Below are positions 38,953 to 46,739 of a stretch of 64,000 nt of DNA, piece after piece. A program made the position numbers and the translations under genes. Positions within the stretch are counted from its first letter, which is position 1. The number at the start of each line of letters is the position of its first letter. Where the stretch lies: NCBI GenBank assembly GCA_018240435.1, contig JAFEFT010000008.1, forward strand, positions 21,578-85,577, in the 5' to 3' direction. The DNA comes from Pseudomonadota bacterium. Its GTDB lineage: Bacteria; Pseudomonadota; Gammaproteobacteria; Xanthomonadales; Xanthomonadaceae. The notes under the pieces were generated by a model that saw nothing but the letters and a program-made list of their open reading frames with translations, made no database searches and was not told the DNA's origin.

Positions 38953-39036
38953 TCGGGAGTCGGGAATCGGGAGTCGGGAGTCGGGAATCGGGAATCGGGA
39001 GTCGGGTGTCGAGAGTCGGGAGTCGGGAGTCGGGAA
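38953..39036. repeat. 7-bp tandem repeat, 12 units
   Basis: Twelve consecutive heptamers of the form TCGGGAG or TCGGGAA, with two diverged copies (TCGGGTG, TCGAGAG). A short relative (GGGAATGGGGAATGGGG) occurs at 50660-50677. Confidence 0.85.
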
Positions 39037-39072
39037 GTGCGACGTGCTGTGGGGGCCAGCGTCGTGGAATCT

Positions 39073-39096
39073 CCTTCCCCCGCTTGCGGGGGAAGG
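39073..39096. repeat. REP-like extragenic palindrome
   Basis: CCTTCCCCC pairs perfectly with GGGGGAAGG around GCTTGC. The following GTCGGGATGGGGGC resembles a common tail of dispersed repeats in xanthomonads. No T-tract, so not an obvious terminator. Confidence 0.65.
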
Positions 39097-39189
39097 TCGG
39101 GATGGGGGCGCTTTGCCAGCAACCTGCAGCACAACGCAAATCAGTACAGACAACATTGACGTTCCATCATCGGGAATGTGGTGAACGCC

Positions 39190-39255
39190 ATGAGTAACAA
39201 CGTACGCGCGTTCGTTTACGGCGGTGGCATCGTCCTCGCGCGATGGCAATGGTGA
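39190..39255 (+). CDS. Possible 21-aa leader peptide
   Basis: A short ORF encoding MSNNVRAFVYGG and nine further residues ends at TGA 39253-39255, overlapping the start of the GT39 gene. The overlap would allow translational coupling. The ribosome-binding site is weak and no family is recognised, so it may be fortuitous. Confidence 0.25.
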   Translation: MSNNVRAFVYGGGIVLARWQW

Positions 39256-41102
39256 CGGCTCGCCGCGCCTTCGTCGCGCTGTGGCTGGCGCTGGCCGTGC
39301 TGCGGCTTTGGCTGGCGTGGCGGTTGCCGTTGTTCAGCGACGAGGCGTGGTACTGGCTGGAAGGTCAGCGCTTGGCGTGGGGCTATTCGGATCTGCCCGG
39401 TTCGACGGCGTGGCTGGCACGGCTGGGTACGGCGCTCGCCGGCGAGCATCCGCTGGCGCTGCGGGCACCGTTTCTGGCGCTGGCGTTCGCGCTGCCGTGG
39501 CTGTGCGTGCGTTGCGCACGGCGCTGGTTCGATGCGCAGGCCGGTTGGCAGGCCGGCATCCTCGCGTTGTTGCTGCCGCTGGGCTCGGTGCTGGGCGTGC
39601 TGGCGGTGCCGGATGTGGTGCTGGTGCTGGCCAGCGTGCTGGCTTTCGATGCGTGTCTGGCGCTGCTGATGAAAGCGAGCACCCGCGCCGCGACGCAGCT
39701 GGCGTTGGCATTGGCGCTGGGCGCGCTGTGCCATTACCGCTTCGCGATCGCGCTCGCCGGTGGCGCGGTCGGTCTGCTCGCTTCCGCGCAAGGGCGGGCG
39801 CTGTTGCGTGATCGCCGGGTGCTGGCGGCGTTGCTGGTCGGGGCGCTGGCCTGGCTGCCGATCCTCGTGTTCAACGCACAGCAACATGACGCCGGGCTGC
39901 GGTTCCAGTTCGTCGATCGCCATCCTTGGCACTTCCATGCCTATGGCCTGAAGCTGCAACTGCTGCAACCGTTGTTGACCGGCCCGTTGCTGTATGCCGG
40001 CCTGCTGTGGACGCTGTGGCAGGCGTGGCGGCGGCGCGCCGATCCGCGCTGGCGCCTGCTGCTGGGCGCCGCCGGGGTGCCGTTGGCGGTGTTCACCGGG
40101 CTGGCGCCGTTCGTCGATATCCAGCGGCTGTCGCTGCATTGGCTGCTCTCGACCTGGTTGCTGCTGGCGATCGCCGTGCCGGCGTTGCTGCGCGAGCACG
40201 GCCATCGTCGCTGGCGCATCGGTATCTGGATCAGCAACTTCGCGCTATGCGCGGGTCTGTGGGGTCTGGCGCTGCTGGCGACTGCGCCCGTCGGCAGCCC
40301 GTGGCTGATGCGGCTGGGACTGCAACCGGCCACCTTCGCCAGCATCGATGCGGTTGCTGCTGCGGTGCGCGCGCAACGGGCGACGATGCCGGCGAACACG
40401 GCGCGCGTCGCCGACGATTTCGAACTCGCCGCCAAGCTCGCCTTCGCGCTCGGCGAGGGTCGCCATTGGTACAGCCTCGACCATCGTCTCGACGCCAAGC
40501 ACGGCCGCGCCCTGCAATGGGCGATCTGGGGCCGCGACGAAGGCGCGCTGGAAGCATTGCGCTCGCGGCCGCTGCTGCTGCTGGTCGACGAAGGCGCGCT
40601 GCATCCGCAGGCGCGCGAACCGTGGAATCGCCATCTGTGCGACCTGTTTCCGGGCTTGCGCTGGGTCGATGAAGTCGCCATCGCCGGCGGTCGCGATGCG
40701 GTGTTGATGTACCGCCGCGATCCCGGCGCGACCGGCGCGTGCGACTATCCGGCGCTGGCGCGGATGCGCCAGCCGGACGCCGGCGCGCACGTCACCGGCA
40801 ACCTCATCGTGAGCGGCTGGGCGATCGTCGATGGCATCGGCGTGGCGCGGGTCGAGGTGCTGCTCGACGGCCGCGTCGCCGCGCTCGCGCATTACGGAGT
40901 CGAGGATGTCGAGGTGCGTTCGCAGTGGCCGCAAAGCGACGACCCGGCGCAGCCGAACGTGGGTTTCAGTGCGCGTCTGGATCTGCGTTCCATCGCGCCC
41001 GGCGCGCACACGCTGGCGCTGCGCGTGGTTGCCCGCGATGGCCGAGCGCGCGTGCTGGAACGCCGTCAGCTATGGGTCGGCGGCGTGCTCAGGGAGCCGT
41101 GA
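39243..41102 (+). CDS. GT39-type membrane glycosyltransferase with C-terminal Ig-like domain
   Basis: A 619-residue inner-membrane GT-C protein of the ArnT/PMT superfamily, which uses polyprenyl-phosphate sugars. The catalytic acidic motif LFSDEAWYWLEGQRL is in the first periplasmic loop (about residues 30-45). Roughly ten helices follow to residue ~360. The last ~100 residues (VSGWAIVDGIGVARVEVLLDG region to the end) resemble a bacterial Ig-like domain. ATG 39243 and 39249 are both possible. The 3' end overlaps the yceF gene by 14 nt. Confidence 0.85.
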   Translation: MAMVTARRAFVALWLALAVLRLWLAWRLPLFSDEAWYWLEGQRLAWGYSDLPGSTAWLARLGTALAGEHPLALRAPFLALAFALPWLCVRCARRWFDAQAGWQAGILALLLPLGSVLGVLAVPDVVLVLASVLAFDACLALLMKASTRAATQLALALALGALCHYRFAIALAGGAVGLLASAQGRALLRDRRVLAALLVGALAWLPILVFNAQQHDAGLRFQFVDRHPWHFHAYGLKLQLLQPLLTGPLLYAGLLWTLWQAWRRRADPRWRLLLGAAGVPLAVFTGLAPFVDIQRLSLHWLLSTWLLLAIAVPALLREHGHRRWRIGIWISNFALCAGLWGLALLATAPVGSPWLMRLGLQPATFASIDAVAAAVRAQRATMPANTARVADDFELAAKLAFALGEGRHWYSLDHRLDAKHGRALQWAIWGRDEGALEALRSRPLLLLVDEGALHPQAREPWNRHLCDLFPGLRWVDEVAIAGGRDAVLMYRRDPGATGACDYPALARMRQPDAGAHVTGNLIVSGWAIVDGIGVARVEVLLDGRVAALAHYGVEDVEVRSQWPQSDDPAQPNVGFSARLDLRSIAPGAHTLALRVVARDGRARVLERRQLWVGGVLREP

Positions 41103-41682
41103 AGCCGGCCGTGCGCAGCAGCCGCGCCAGCGCGATCAGCGGCAGTCCGATCAGCGCGGTCGGGTCGTTGCTTTCGATCGCCTCGAACAAGGCGATGCCC
41201 AGCCCTTCGGATTTGAAGCTGCCGGCGCAGTCGTACGGCTGCTCGTGGCGCAGGTAGCGCTCGATCGTTGCGTCATCGAGCGTGCGGAAGCGGACGATGG
41301 TGAGGTCGCGATGCGACAGCGTCGTCGCGCTGGCGACATGGTGCAGGCACAGTGCGGTGTGGAATTGCAGCGTCCGGCCGGAGGCGGCGCGCAGTTGTGC
41401 GACCGCGCCGGCATGATCGCCGGGTTTGCCCAACGCCAGGCCCTCGCGTTCGGCGACCTGGTCGGAGCCGATCACCCACGCCTGCGGCTGCTGCCGCGCC
41501 ACCGCCTGCGCCTTGGCCTGCGCCAGCCGCGCGGCCAGCGCGGCCGGTGGTTCGTGACCGATCCGGGATTCGTCGACGTTCGGCGCGACGCTGGTGAAGG
41601 GCAGGGCGAGGCGATCGAGCAACTGCCGTCGATAGCGCGAGGTCGAGGCCAGCACCAGTGCCGGGATGGTGGTTTCAACCAT
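41089..41682 (-). CDS. yceF: Maf-like nucleotide pyrophosphatase (YceF type)
   Basis: A 197-residue Maf-fold house-cleaning pyrophosphatase. Motifs ALVLASTSRYRRQLLDRL, APNVDES, WVIGSDQVAEREG, and CAGSFKSEGLGI with DPTALIGLPL match the YceF subgroup, which in E. coli hydrolyses 7-methyl-GTP. ATG 41682 is used; the frame open further upstream lies in the neighbouring gene. Its start overlaps the upstream gene by 8 nt (ATGGTTGA). It neighbours yceD-rpmF as in many proteobacteria. Confidence 0.92.
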   Translation of the reverse strand: MVETTIPALVLASTSRYRRQLLDRLALPFTSVAPNVDESRIGHEPPAALAARLAQAKAQAVARQQPQAWVIGSDQVAEREGLALGKPGDHAGAVAQLRAASGRTLQFHTALCLHHVASATTLSHRDLTIVRFRTLDDATIERYLRHEQPYDCAGSFKSEGLGIALFEAIESNDPTALIGLPLIALARLLRTAGFTAP

Positions 41683-42166
41683 TGCCGCGACGCAGGGTGG
41701 ATGGCTCGCGACCGGCCGCGACCAGCGCCGGGCCGGTGGCCGAATCGAGCTCGGCGCCGGCGTCGTCGAGCCGCGCCAGTTCGGCGGTGATGCGCTCGCG
41801 CGCCCTGGCCAGCGCCGCTGCCGCCTCGTCGAGCGTGGCCTGGCTGGCCGTGGCGACGTTCTGCTGCAACCACATTCGGTGCTGCAGCAGGTCGCGAAAA
41901 CCCGCCTGCACGCGCTCGTCGGAATCGAGCGAGGCGCGCGCGTCGGCGGCGATGTCGGCTGGCACCCGCCCGACCACGTGCTGCATCGCGCCCATCCGCT
42001 CGCGCGTGCGCCGCAGCAGGGTTTCCATCGCATCGGCATCGTCCATGATGCGCGTGAGCGTGCGCTGGCGCCGCCGCGCGCGGGCAGCCGAGCGCAGCAC
42101 CAGCGCAATCGCGAGGGCGATCGCGAGCGCGGTCACGGTGATGAAGATCGCATGCGCGGGAGGCAT
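41675..42166 (-). CDS. Membrane-anchored coiled-coil protein
   Basis: A 163-residue unrecognised protein with one N-terminal helix (FITVTALAIALAIALVL), a basic stop-transfer RSAARARRRQR, then a long helical, charged region likely to form a coiled coil. It overlaps yceF by 8 nt. ATG 42166 is preferred over upstream in-frame starts because the membrane segment then lies at the N-terminus. It is divergent from yceD. Confidence 0.6.
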   Translation of the reverse strand: MPPAHAIFITVTALAIALAIALVLRSAARARRRQRTLTRIMDDADAMETLLRRTRERMGAMQHVVGRVPADIAADARASLDSDERVQAGFRDLLQHRMWLQQNVATASQATLDEAAAALARARERITAELARLDDAGAELDSATGPALVAAGREPSTLRRGNG

Positions 42167-42268
42167 CGGCGGCAGTCTGCACCAGCGCGCAACCACGCTG
42201 CAATCGTCGGCCACGGCGATGGCCTGCACCACGGGTTTGCCGCAGGTTCGCATGCAGCAGGTTTGCAA

Positions 42269-42297
42269 TTGACCATGCCGATGCCGGCCCGTATCAT
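42269..42297 (+). promoter_or_regulatory. Sigma-70-type promoter for yceD-rpmF-fabH
   Basis: TTGACC (42269-42274), a 17-bp spacer and TATCAT (42292-42297) match the consensus closely. The predicted start of transcription is only a few bases before the yceD ATG at 42307. Confidence 0.6.
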
Positions 42298-42306
42298 TGT
42301 CGGCTT

Positions 42307-42843
42307 ATGTCCGCCGGCCTGCCCGAAACACTGGATGCTTGGCGCGCGTTGGCGGCCGGGCGTTCGTTCACCGGCAAAGTGCCGCTGCGAGCCATGCCGC
42401 GCCTGTGCGAGGCGCTGCAGGAGCCCGACGGCGATTGCGAATACGCGTTGAGCTTCGGGCGCGGGGCGCTGAATCTGGCCCACGTCGAGATCGCCGCGCA
42501 GGCGCGCTTGCCGTTGCTGTGCCAGCGCAGCCTGCAGCGCTTCCTGCTGCCGGTGGCGGTCGCGCAGAAGCTGGCGCTGTTGTCCAGCGAGGGTCAGGAA
42601 GCGTCGCTGCCGGAAGGCTACGAAGCCCTGCTGCTCGCTGCCGACGGCCTCGTCCGGCCACTGGATCTGATCGAGGATGAATTGATCCTCGCGCTGCCGG
42701 TGGTGGCGATCGACGTCGCCGCCGCGCCGCTGGATGCGGGCGTGATGGTGGCGGCCGATGCCGGTGCGGCGACGGACACCCGCGAAAATCCGTTCGCCGT
42801 GTTGGCGAACATCAAGCACCACAAGCAACGCGATCCGTCGTGA
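42307..42843 (+). CDS. yceD: YceD family (DUF177) protein
   Basis: A 178-residue protein of the YceD/DUF177 family linked to 23S rRNA accumulation in bacteria and plastids. It contains the conserved [20 protein letters not shown] segment in the middle and the C-terminal [14 protein letters not shown]. It directly precedes rpmF, the hallmark neighbour. Confidence 0.93.
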   Translation: MSAGLPETLDAWRALAAGRSFTGKVPLRAMPRLCEALQEPDGDCEYALSFGRGALNLAHVEIAAQARLPLLCQRSLQRFLLPVAVAQKLALLSSEGQEASLPEGYEALLLAADGLVRPLDLIEDELILALPVVAIDVAAAPLDAGVMVAADAGAATDTRENPFAVLANIKHHKQRDPS

Positions 42844-42874
42844 ACGGCGGCTCGCAACCCCTCGGAGATCGATC

Positions 42875-43069
42875 ATGGCCGTCCAGAAATCCCGCGTTTC
42901 CCCGTCCCGCAAGGGCATGCGCCAGGCGCACGATGCGCTCGCCAGCAAGCAGCTTTCGACCGACAAGACCAGCGGCGAGACGCACATCCGCCACCACGTC
43001 ACCAAGGACGGCTACTATCGCGGCCGGCAGGTGATCGCGCCCAAGCAGGCGATCGAAGTCGACGACTGA
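42875..43069 (+). CDS. rpmF: 50S ribosomal protein L32
   Basis: A 64-residue basic ribosomal protein starting [20 protein letters not shown] and containing [18 protein letters not shown]. No zinc-binding cysteines are present, so this is the zinc-free form. GGAG precedes the ATG. Confidence 0.97.
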   Translation: MAVQKSRVSPSRKGMRQAHDALASKQLSTDKTSGETHIRHHVTKDGYYRGRQVIAPKQAIEVDD

Positions 43070-43080
43070 GCGGCACCGCC

Positions 43081-43104
43081 GCCGTCCGCCCGGATGCGGA
43101 CGGC
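43081..43104. repeat. 9-bp inverted repeat between rpmF and fabH
   Basis: GCCGTCCGC (43081-43089) pairs with GCGGACGGC (43096-43104) around CCGGAT, 12 nt after the rpmF stop. There is no T-tract, so it is more likely an mRNA-stability or attenuation hairpin than a strong terminator. Confidence 0.5.
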
Positions 43105-43184
43105 GACGAGGGTATCGCGATGACCGCTGCGCGGCAGGCGCGTTCGCGCCGGCCGTGGACGCTGGGTTCGGCAAGGAGGACGTG

Positions 43185-44174
43185 GTGACGCAATCGGCTC
43201 GGCGCATCTTTGCGCGCATCGCCGGCACCGGCAGCTATCTGCCCGACAAGGTGCTGAGCAACGACGATCTGGCGAAGACGATCGACACCAGCGACGAGTG
43301 GATCCGAACCCGCACCGGCATCCGCGAGCGACGCGTGGCCGCCGACGGCCAGACCACCAGCGACCTGGCCTTCGAGGCCGGGCGACGGGCACTGGAAGCC
43401 GCTGGCGTGACCGCGAGCGACGTGCAACTGCTGATCGTCGGCACCACCACGCCCGATTTGATCTTCCCGTCCACCGCCTGCCTCGTGCAGCACAAGCTCG
43501 GCGCCAACGGCTGCATGGCCTTCGACGTCAATGCCGCCTGCTCGGGCTTCATGTACGCGCTGGCGATCGCCGACCAGTTCATCCGCGCCGGCAACGTGCG
43601 CACGGCGCTGGTGATCGGCGCCGAAACGCTCACCCGCATGCTCGACTGGTCCGACCGCGGCACCTGCGTGCTGTTCGGCGATGGCGCTGGCGCGGTGGTA
43701 CTCAAGGCCGACGACGAGACCGGCATCATCTCCACCCACATGCACGCCGACGGTGCCCACAAGGAACTGTTGTGGAACCCGGTGGGCGTCTCGGCCGGCT
43801 TCCGGCCCGAGCAGCACAACGCCGGCGTGCGCGTGCTGATGAGCGGCAACGAGGTGTTCAAGGTCGCGGTCAAGACCCTCGATGCGGTGGTCGAGGAAGC
43901 GCTGGCGGCCAACGATCTGCCACGCAGCGCGATCGACTGGCTGATCCCGCACCAGGCCAACCTGCGCATCATCCAGGCCACCGCCAAGCGGCTGGAGATG
44001 CCGATGGAGCGGGTGATCGTCACCGTCGATCGCCACGGCAACACGTCCTCGGGCTCGGTGCCGCTGGCGCTGGACGAGGCGGTGCGCTCGGGCAAGGTCC
44101 AGCGCGGGCAATTGCTGCTGCTCGAAGCCTTCGGCGGCGGCTTCACCTGGGGCTCGGCGCTGCTGCGGTATTGA
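43185..44174 (+). CDS. fabH: 3-oxoacyl-[acyl-carrier-protein] synthase III
   Basis: Condenses acetyl-CoA (or another acyl-CoA) with malonyl-ACP to start fatty acid synthesis. With GTG 43185 the product is 329 residues; AAGGAGGA lies 5 nt upstream, deciding against the farther GTG at 43155. The catalytic triad is intact: Cys in [10 protein letters not shown], His in [10 protein letters not shown], Asn in [11 protein letters not shown]. Usual partners plsX, fabD, fabG and acpP are not adjacent: a convergent GNAT gene follows 24 nt later. Confidence 0.96.
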   Translation: MTQSARRIFARIAGTGSYLPDKVLSNDDLAKTIDTSDEWIRTRTGIRERRVAADGQTTSDLAFEAGRRALEAAGVTASDVQLLIVGTTTPDLIFPSTACLVQHKLGANGCMAFDVNAACSGFMYALAIADQFIRAGNVRTALVIGAETLTRMLDWSDRGTCVLFGDGAGAVVLKADDETGIISTHMHADGAHKELLWNPVGVSAGFRPEQHNAGVRVLMSGNEVFKVAVKTLDAVVEEALAANDLPRSAIDWLIPHQANLRIIQATAKRLEMPMERVIVTVDRHGNTSSGSVPLALDEAVRSGKVQRGQLLLLEAFGGGFTWGSALLRY

Positions 44175-44198
44175 ATTGGAGGATGCCGCCCGCCGGCA

Positions 44199-44756
44199 TC
44201 AATCGTCGCGATCGGCGCGCAGCAACGACAGTTCGTGGATCACCCGCTGCGGGTGATCCTGTTCGGCCTGGGTGCGAAAGCCGAAGGCGCGGACCAGATC
44301 GTTCAGGCGCACGTTCTCGGCATAGGCGTGCAGGTACAGGCGGCGTTGCCCGCGATTGCGCGCCGAGGCGATCAAGCGGCCGAGCAGAAAAGTGCCCAGA
44401 CCCTTGTCCTGCCATTCGTCGGCGACCACCAGCGTGCAGACGAAACCGCCATCGCCGTCACGCTCGCCGCGGCCGATGGCGACGATCTTCTCGCGTGAAT
44501 CCTCCTTGACGATCGCCGCGTAGGCGATGCCGGCCTTGCGGTCGATATCGACGAGCTGTTCGAGTTGGGCGCCGCCGATGCCATCGGTCGAACGCATGAA
44601 GCGGTGGCGGCGACTTTCCGACGAAAGCGCGGCCAGAAAGGCGCGTTTGGCATCGCGATCGGTTCGCGCAAGCGGCCTCACCACCACCCGGCTGCGATCG
44701 AGCAGGGTCTTGCTCCAGCGCGGAAAGGCGCCGCGCGCGGCGGGTTCGGCAGGCAT
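44199..44756 (-). CDS. GNAT-family N-acetyltransferase
   Basis: A 185-residue GNAT fold protein. Motif A is readable in VVADEWQDKGLGTFLLGRL, the acetyl-CoA pyrophosphate loop, and motif B in LYLHAYAENVRLNDLVRAFGF. Substrate is unknown. Its resemblance to the C-terminal acetyltransferase of Pat-type lysine acetyltransferases is noted, but no citrate-synthase-like domain is attached. Confidence 0.85.
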   Translation of the reverse strand: MPAEPAARGAFPRWSKTLLDRSRVVVRPLARTDRDAKRAFLAALSSESRRHRFMRSTDGIGGAQLEQLVDIDRKAGIAYAAIVKEDSREKIVAIGRGERDGDGGFVCTLVVADEWQDKGLGTFLLGRLIASARNRGQRRLYLHAYAENVRLNDLVRAFGFRTQAEQDHPQRVIHELSLLRADRDD

Positions 44757-44862
44757 GACGGATCTCCGGCAGTGGTGATCGAGAGCTTACCGACGTTGCC
44801 GCGCGGATGCGCGGTCGCCGCTGCCGCGAGAGGCGCAGCGCGCAGGGCCGGCAACGCGACAT

Positions 44863-45714
44863 TCAACCGGCGGCGGCGAGCAGCGGCTGGTCGATCCACG
44901 GCGCGATCGCACGATGGACCGCCTGCCGCGTCGCCGCGACGGCTGCGGTTTCACCGCCCGCCCGGGTGCGCGGCGCCAGCGCATCGCTGGCGCCGTTGGC
45001 GAGCAGTGCCAGGCGCGGATGCGATTCGATCGCCGTCAACCCGGCGTGGCGGGTGCCGGCGCGCCCGATCTGTGCCACCAGCGCCGGTGGCGATCCGCGC
45101 GCGCGCAGGCGATCCAGCCGCGCCGCCGAGGCCGGCTCGCCACCGCGCTCGATCACCAGCTCGGCCATGCCTTGCAAGGTGCCGTGATCGAGCAGGGCGC
45201 CCAGCCGTGCGGCGAATTCCGGTGCGCCGGTATCGTGGTAATCGCGACCGAGCCGGGTCAGCGCATCGGCGAAGCCGATCAGGCCGATCCGCAGATTGCC
45301 GGCGCCCGCCCATCCGCCACGCGCGGCCAACAGGGCGTCGTCGAGCAGGCGCACCGCCAGCGCGGCGGTGTCGATGAATCGGTCCTCGTCCAACCGCGCC
45401 TGCGCGGTGCCCGGGGCGACGACGAAAGCGGCGACGTTGAGCAGTGCGCACGGCGCCTGCAGGGCGGCGATCGACGCACCGGCGCCGGCGCCGATCAGCA
45501 GGCGTTCGTCGGGCACCAGCTGCCAGCGGCTGAAAGCGTCGAGGTAACGGCGGACCCAGTGCGCATGGGCGCCATCGTGCGGCGCGACCGCCTGCGCCAC
45601 TCGCGACCAGGTGGCATCGATGGTGCGATCGTGCAGGCAGTCGAGCTCGCGCCAGCGGAACCATTGGTCCCAGGCATCGACGGCAGCCGGATGGGTGAAG
45701 CGGGTCGTGCGCAC
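44863..45714 (-). CDS. Truncated ribonucleotide reductase large-subunit-like protein
   Basis: A 283-residue protein in which segments seen in class II (B12-dependent) ribonucleotide reductases appear in order but with the central catalytic barrel missing. TIDATWSRVAQAVA then LVPDERLLIGAGAG resemble the N-terminal region. ALLNVAAFVVAP, AVRLLDDALLAA and IGLIGFADALTRLGRDY resemble the later NxAR, LD and GLxDAL segments. No NxCxE-type catalytic cysteine motif is seen. GTG 45714 is chosen because an FNR-type dyad at 45780-45793 would place transcription near 45745; a TTG at 45762 is also in frame. Activity is unlikely; a regulatory role is conjecture. Confidence 0.55.
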   Translation of the reverse strand: MRTTRFTHPAAVDAWDQWFRWRELDCLHDRTIDATWSRVAQAVAPHDGAHAHWVRRYLDAFSRWQLVPDERLLIGAGAGASIAALQAPCALLNVAAFVVAPGTAQARLDEDRFIDTAALAVRLLDDALLAARGGWAGAGNLRIGLIGFADALTRLGRDYHDTGAPEFAARLGALLDHGTLQGMAELVIERGGEPASAARLDRLRARGSPPALVAQIGRAGTRHAGLTAIESHPRLALLANGASDALAPRTRAGGETAAVAATRQAVHRAIAPWIDQPLLAAAG

Positions 45715-45779
45715 GAACGTGATCCACTCGCGATGGGCCTTGCGACGGGGTGATGTTCGCAACTGCCCCGACGCGGGCG

Positions 45780-45793
45780 TTGACGACCGTCAA
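45780..45793. promoter_or_regulatory. FNR/CRP-type dyad operator
   Basis: TTGAC-GACC-GTCAA is a perfect inverted repeat matching the FNR/ANR box layout (TTGAT-N4-ATCAA) with one symmetric change. It lies between the RNR-like gene and the divergent Crp/Fnr regulator, centred about 72 bp before the GTG of the former and 143 bp before the ATG of the latter. Confidence 0.65.
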
Positions 45794-45929
45794 AAAAATG
45801 GTCGATGCGGAGCCGTCGCCATCGGCGCCTCGTTACCAATCGTTACAGATCGTTGCCGCCGGATCATCGTCGGGCGTGCGCGGACGACTACGCTGCGCGC
45901 ACGATCCCTGATGCGGAGACAGGCCTGCC

Positions 45930-46646
45930 ATGCTGGACGTCCACCCCGCCCACGACGATCCACTCCAGCCACTGCTGGACGAGGATCGGCAACGCCCCGG
46001 CGCATTGCCGGCCACGCCCGATCTGGAGGCGCTGATCGCCGGGTTGCCGCTGCGCCGGCGCAAGCTCAAGGCGCGCGAGTATCTGTTCCGCGCCGGCGAG
46101 TCGCGGCATGCGCTGTATCTGATCCATGCCGGGTTCTTCAAGACGTCGGTCGCCAGCGAGGATGGCCGCGAGAAGATCACCGGCTTTCGCCTGCGCGGCG
46201 ATCTGCTGGGCCTGGACGGGCTGGGCATGTCCAGCCACGCCTGCGACGCGATCGCCCTGGATGTCGGCGAGGTGTGGGAGATTCCCAATGGCGTCCTGCG
46301 CGATCGCCTGCCGCAATTCCAGGAACGGCTGACGGCGGCGCTGGCTGCCGAAATCCGTCGCGACTGGCGCTGGATGCTGGCGATGGGCACGCTGGGCGCC
46401 GAGCAGCGCGTGGTCACCTTCCTGCTCGATTTTGCCGAGCGCATGCAGTCGCTGGGTTTCAGCTCGACCCACCTGATGCTGCGCATGACCCGCGCCGAAC
46501 TGGGCAATTTCCTGTCGCTCAAGCTCGAAACCGTCACCCGCGCGCTGTCGCATCTGCAGGCCTGCGGCATGCTCGCCGTCGACGGACGGCAGATTTGCAT
46601 CCGCGATACCGCCGGCTTGCGGGCGATGGTCGGCGAGCCAGCCTGA
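45930..46646 (+). CDS. Crp/Fnr-family transcriptional regulator lacking FNR cysteines
   Basis: A 238-residue activator/repressor with an N-terminal cyclic-nucleotide-binding fold (EYLFRAGESRHALYLIHAG) and a C-terminal winged helix-turn-helix (MTRAELGNFLSLKLETVTRALSHLQ region). The recognition helix carries E-T-V-T-R where FNR has E-x-x-S-R, which fits the TTGAC-type dyad upstream. The first ~30 residues contain no cysteine, so the FNR [4Fe-4S] ligands are absent; the only cysteines are at about residues 104, 211 and 224. GGAG lies before the ATG. The signal sensed is unknown. Confidence 0.9.
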   Translation: MLDVHPAHDDPLQPLLDEDRQRPGALPATPDLEALIAGLPLRRRKLKAREYLFRAGESRHALYLIHAGFFKTSVASEDGREKITGFRLRGDLLGLDGLGMSSHACDAIALDVGEVWEIPNGVLRDRLPQFQERLTAALAAEIRRDWRWMLAMGTLGAEQRVVTFLLDFAERMQSLGFSSTHLMLRMTRAELGNFLSLKLETVTRALSHLQACGMLAVDGRQICIRDTAGLRAMVGEPA

Positions 46647-46739
46647 GCGGCAACGCTCGCAACTGATCGCCGCAGATGCGCCCCGGCGCGAGCGCGTGGC
46701 ATCGTGCCGGGCTGCTGTCGACTCGTCGCTGCAGCTGGC

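Larger units (their letters stand above)
38893..39242. other. Repeat-rich intergenic region moxR / GT39
   Basis: This 350-bp divergent spacer contains a 12-unit heptamer array (38953-39036), a REP-like palindrome (39073-39096), and a possible 21-codon leader ORF (39190-39255) entering the GT39 gene. No other gene is supported. Confidence 0.7.

Noticed and set aside
38953..39036. CRISPR or coding repeat
   Set aside because: The units are 7 bp with no spacers, and the overlapping frame lies upstream of the well-supported moxR start.
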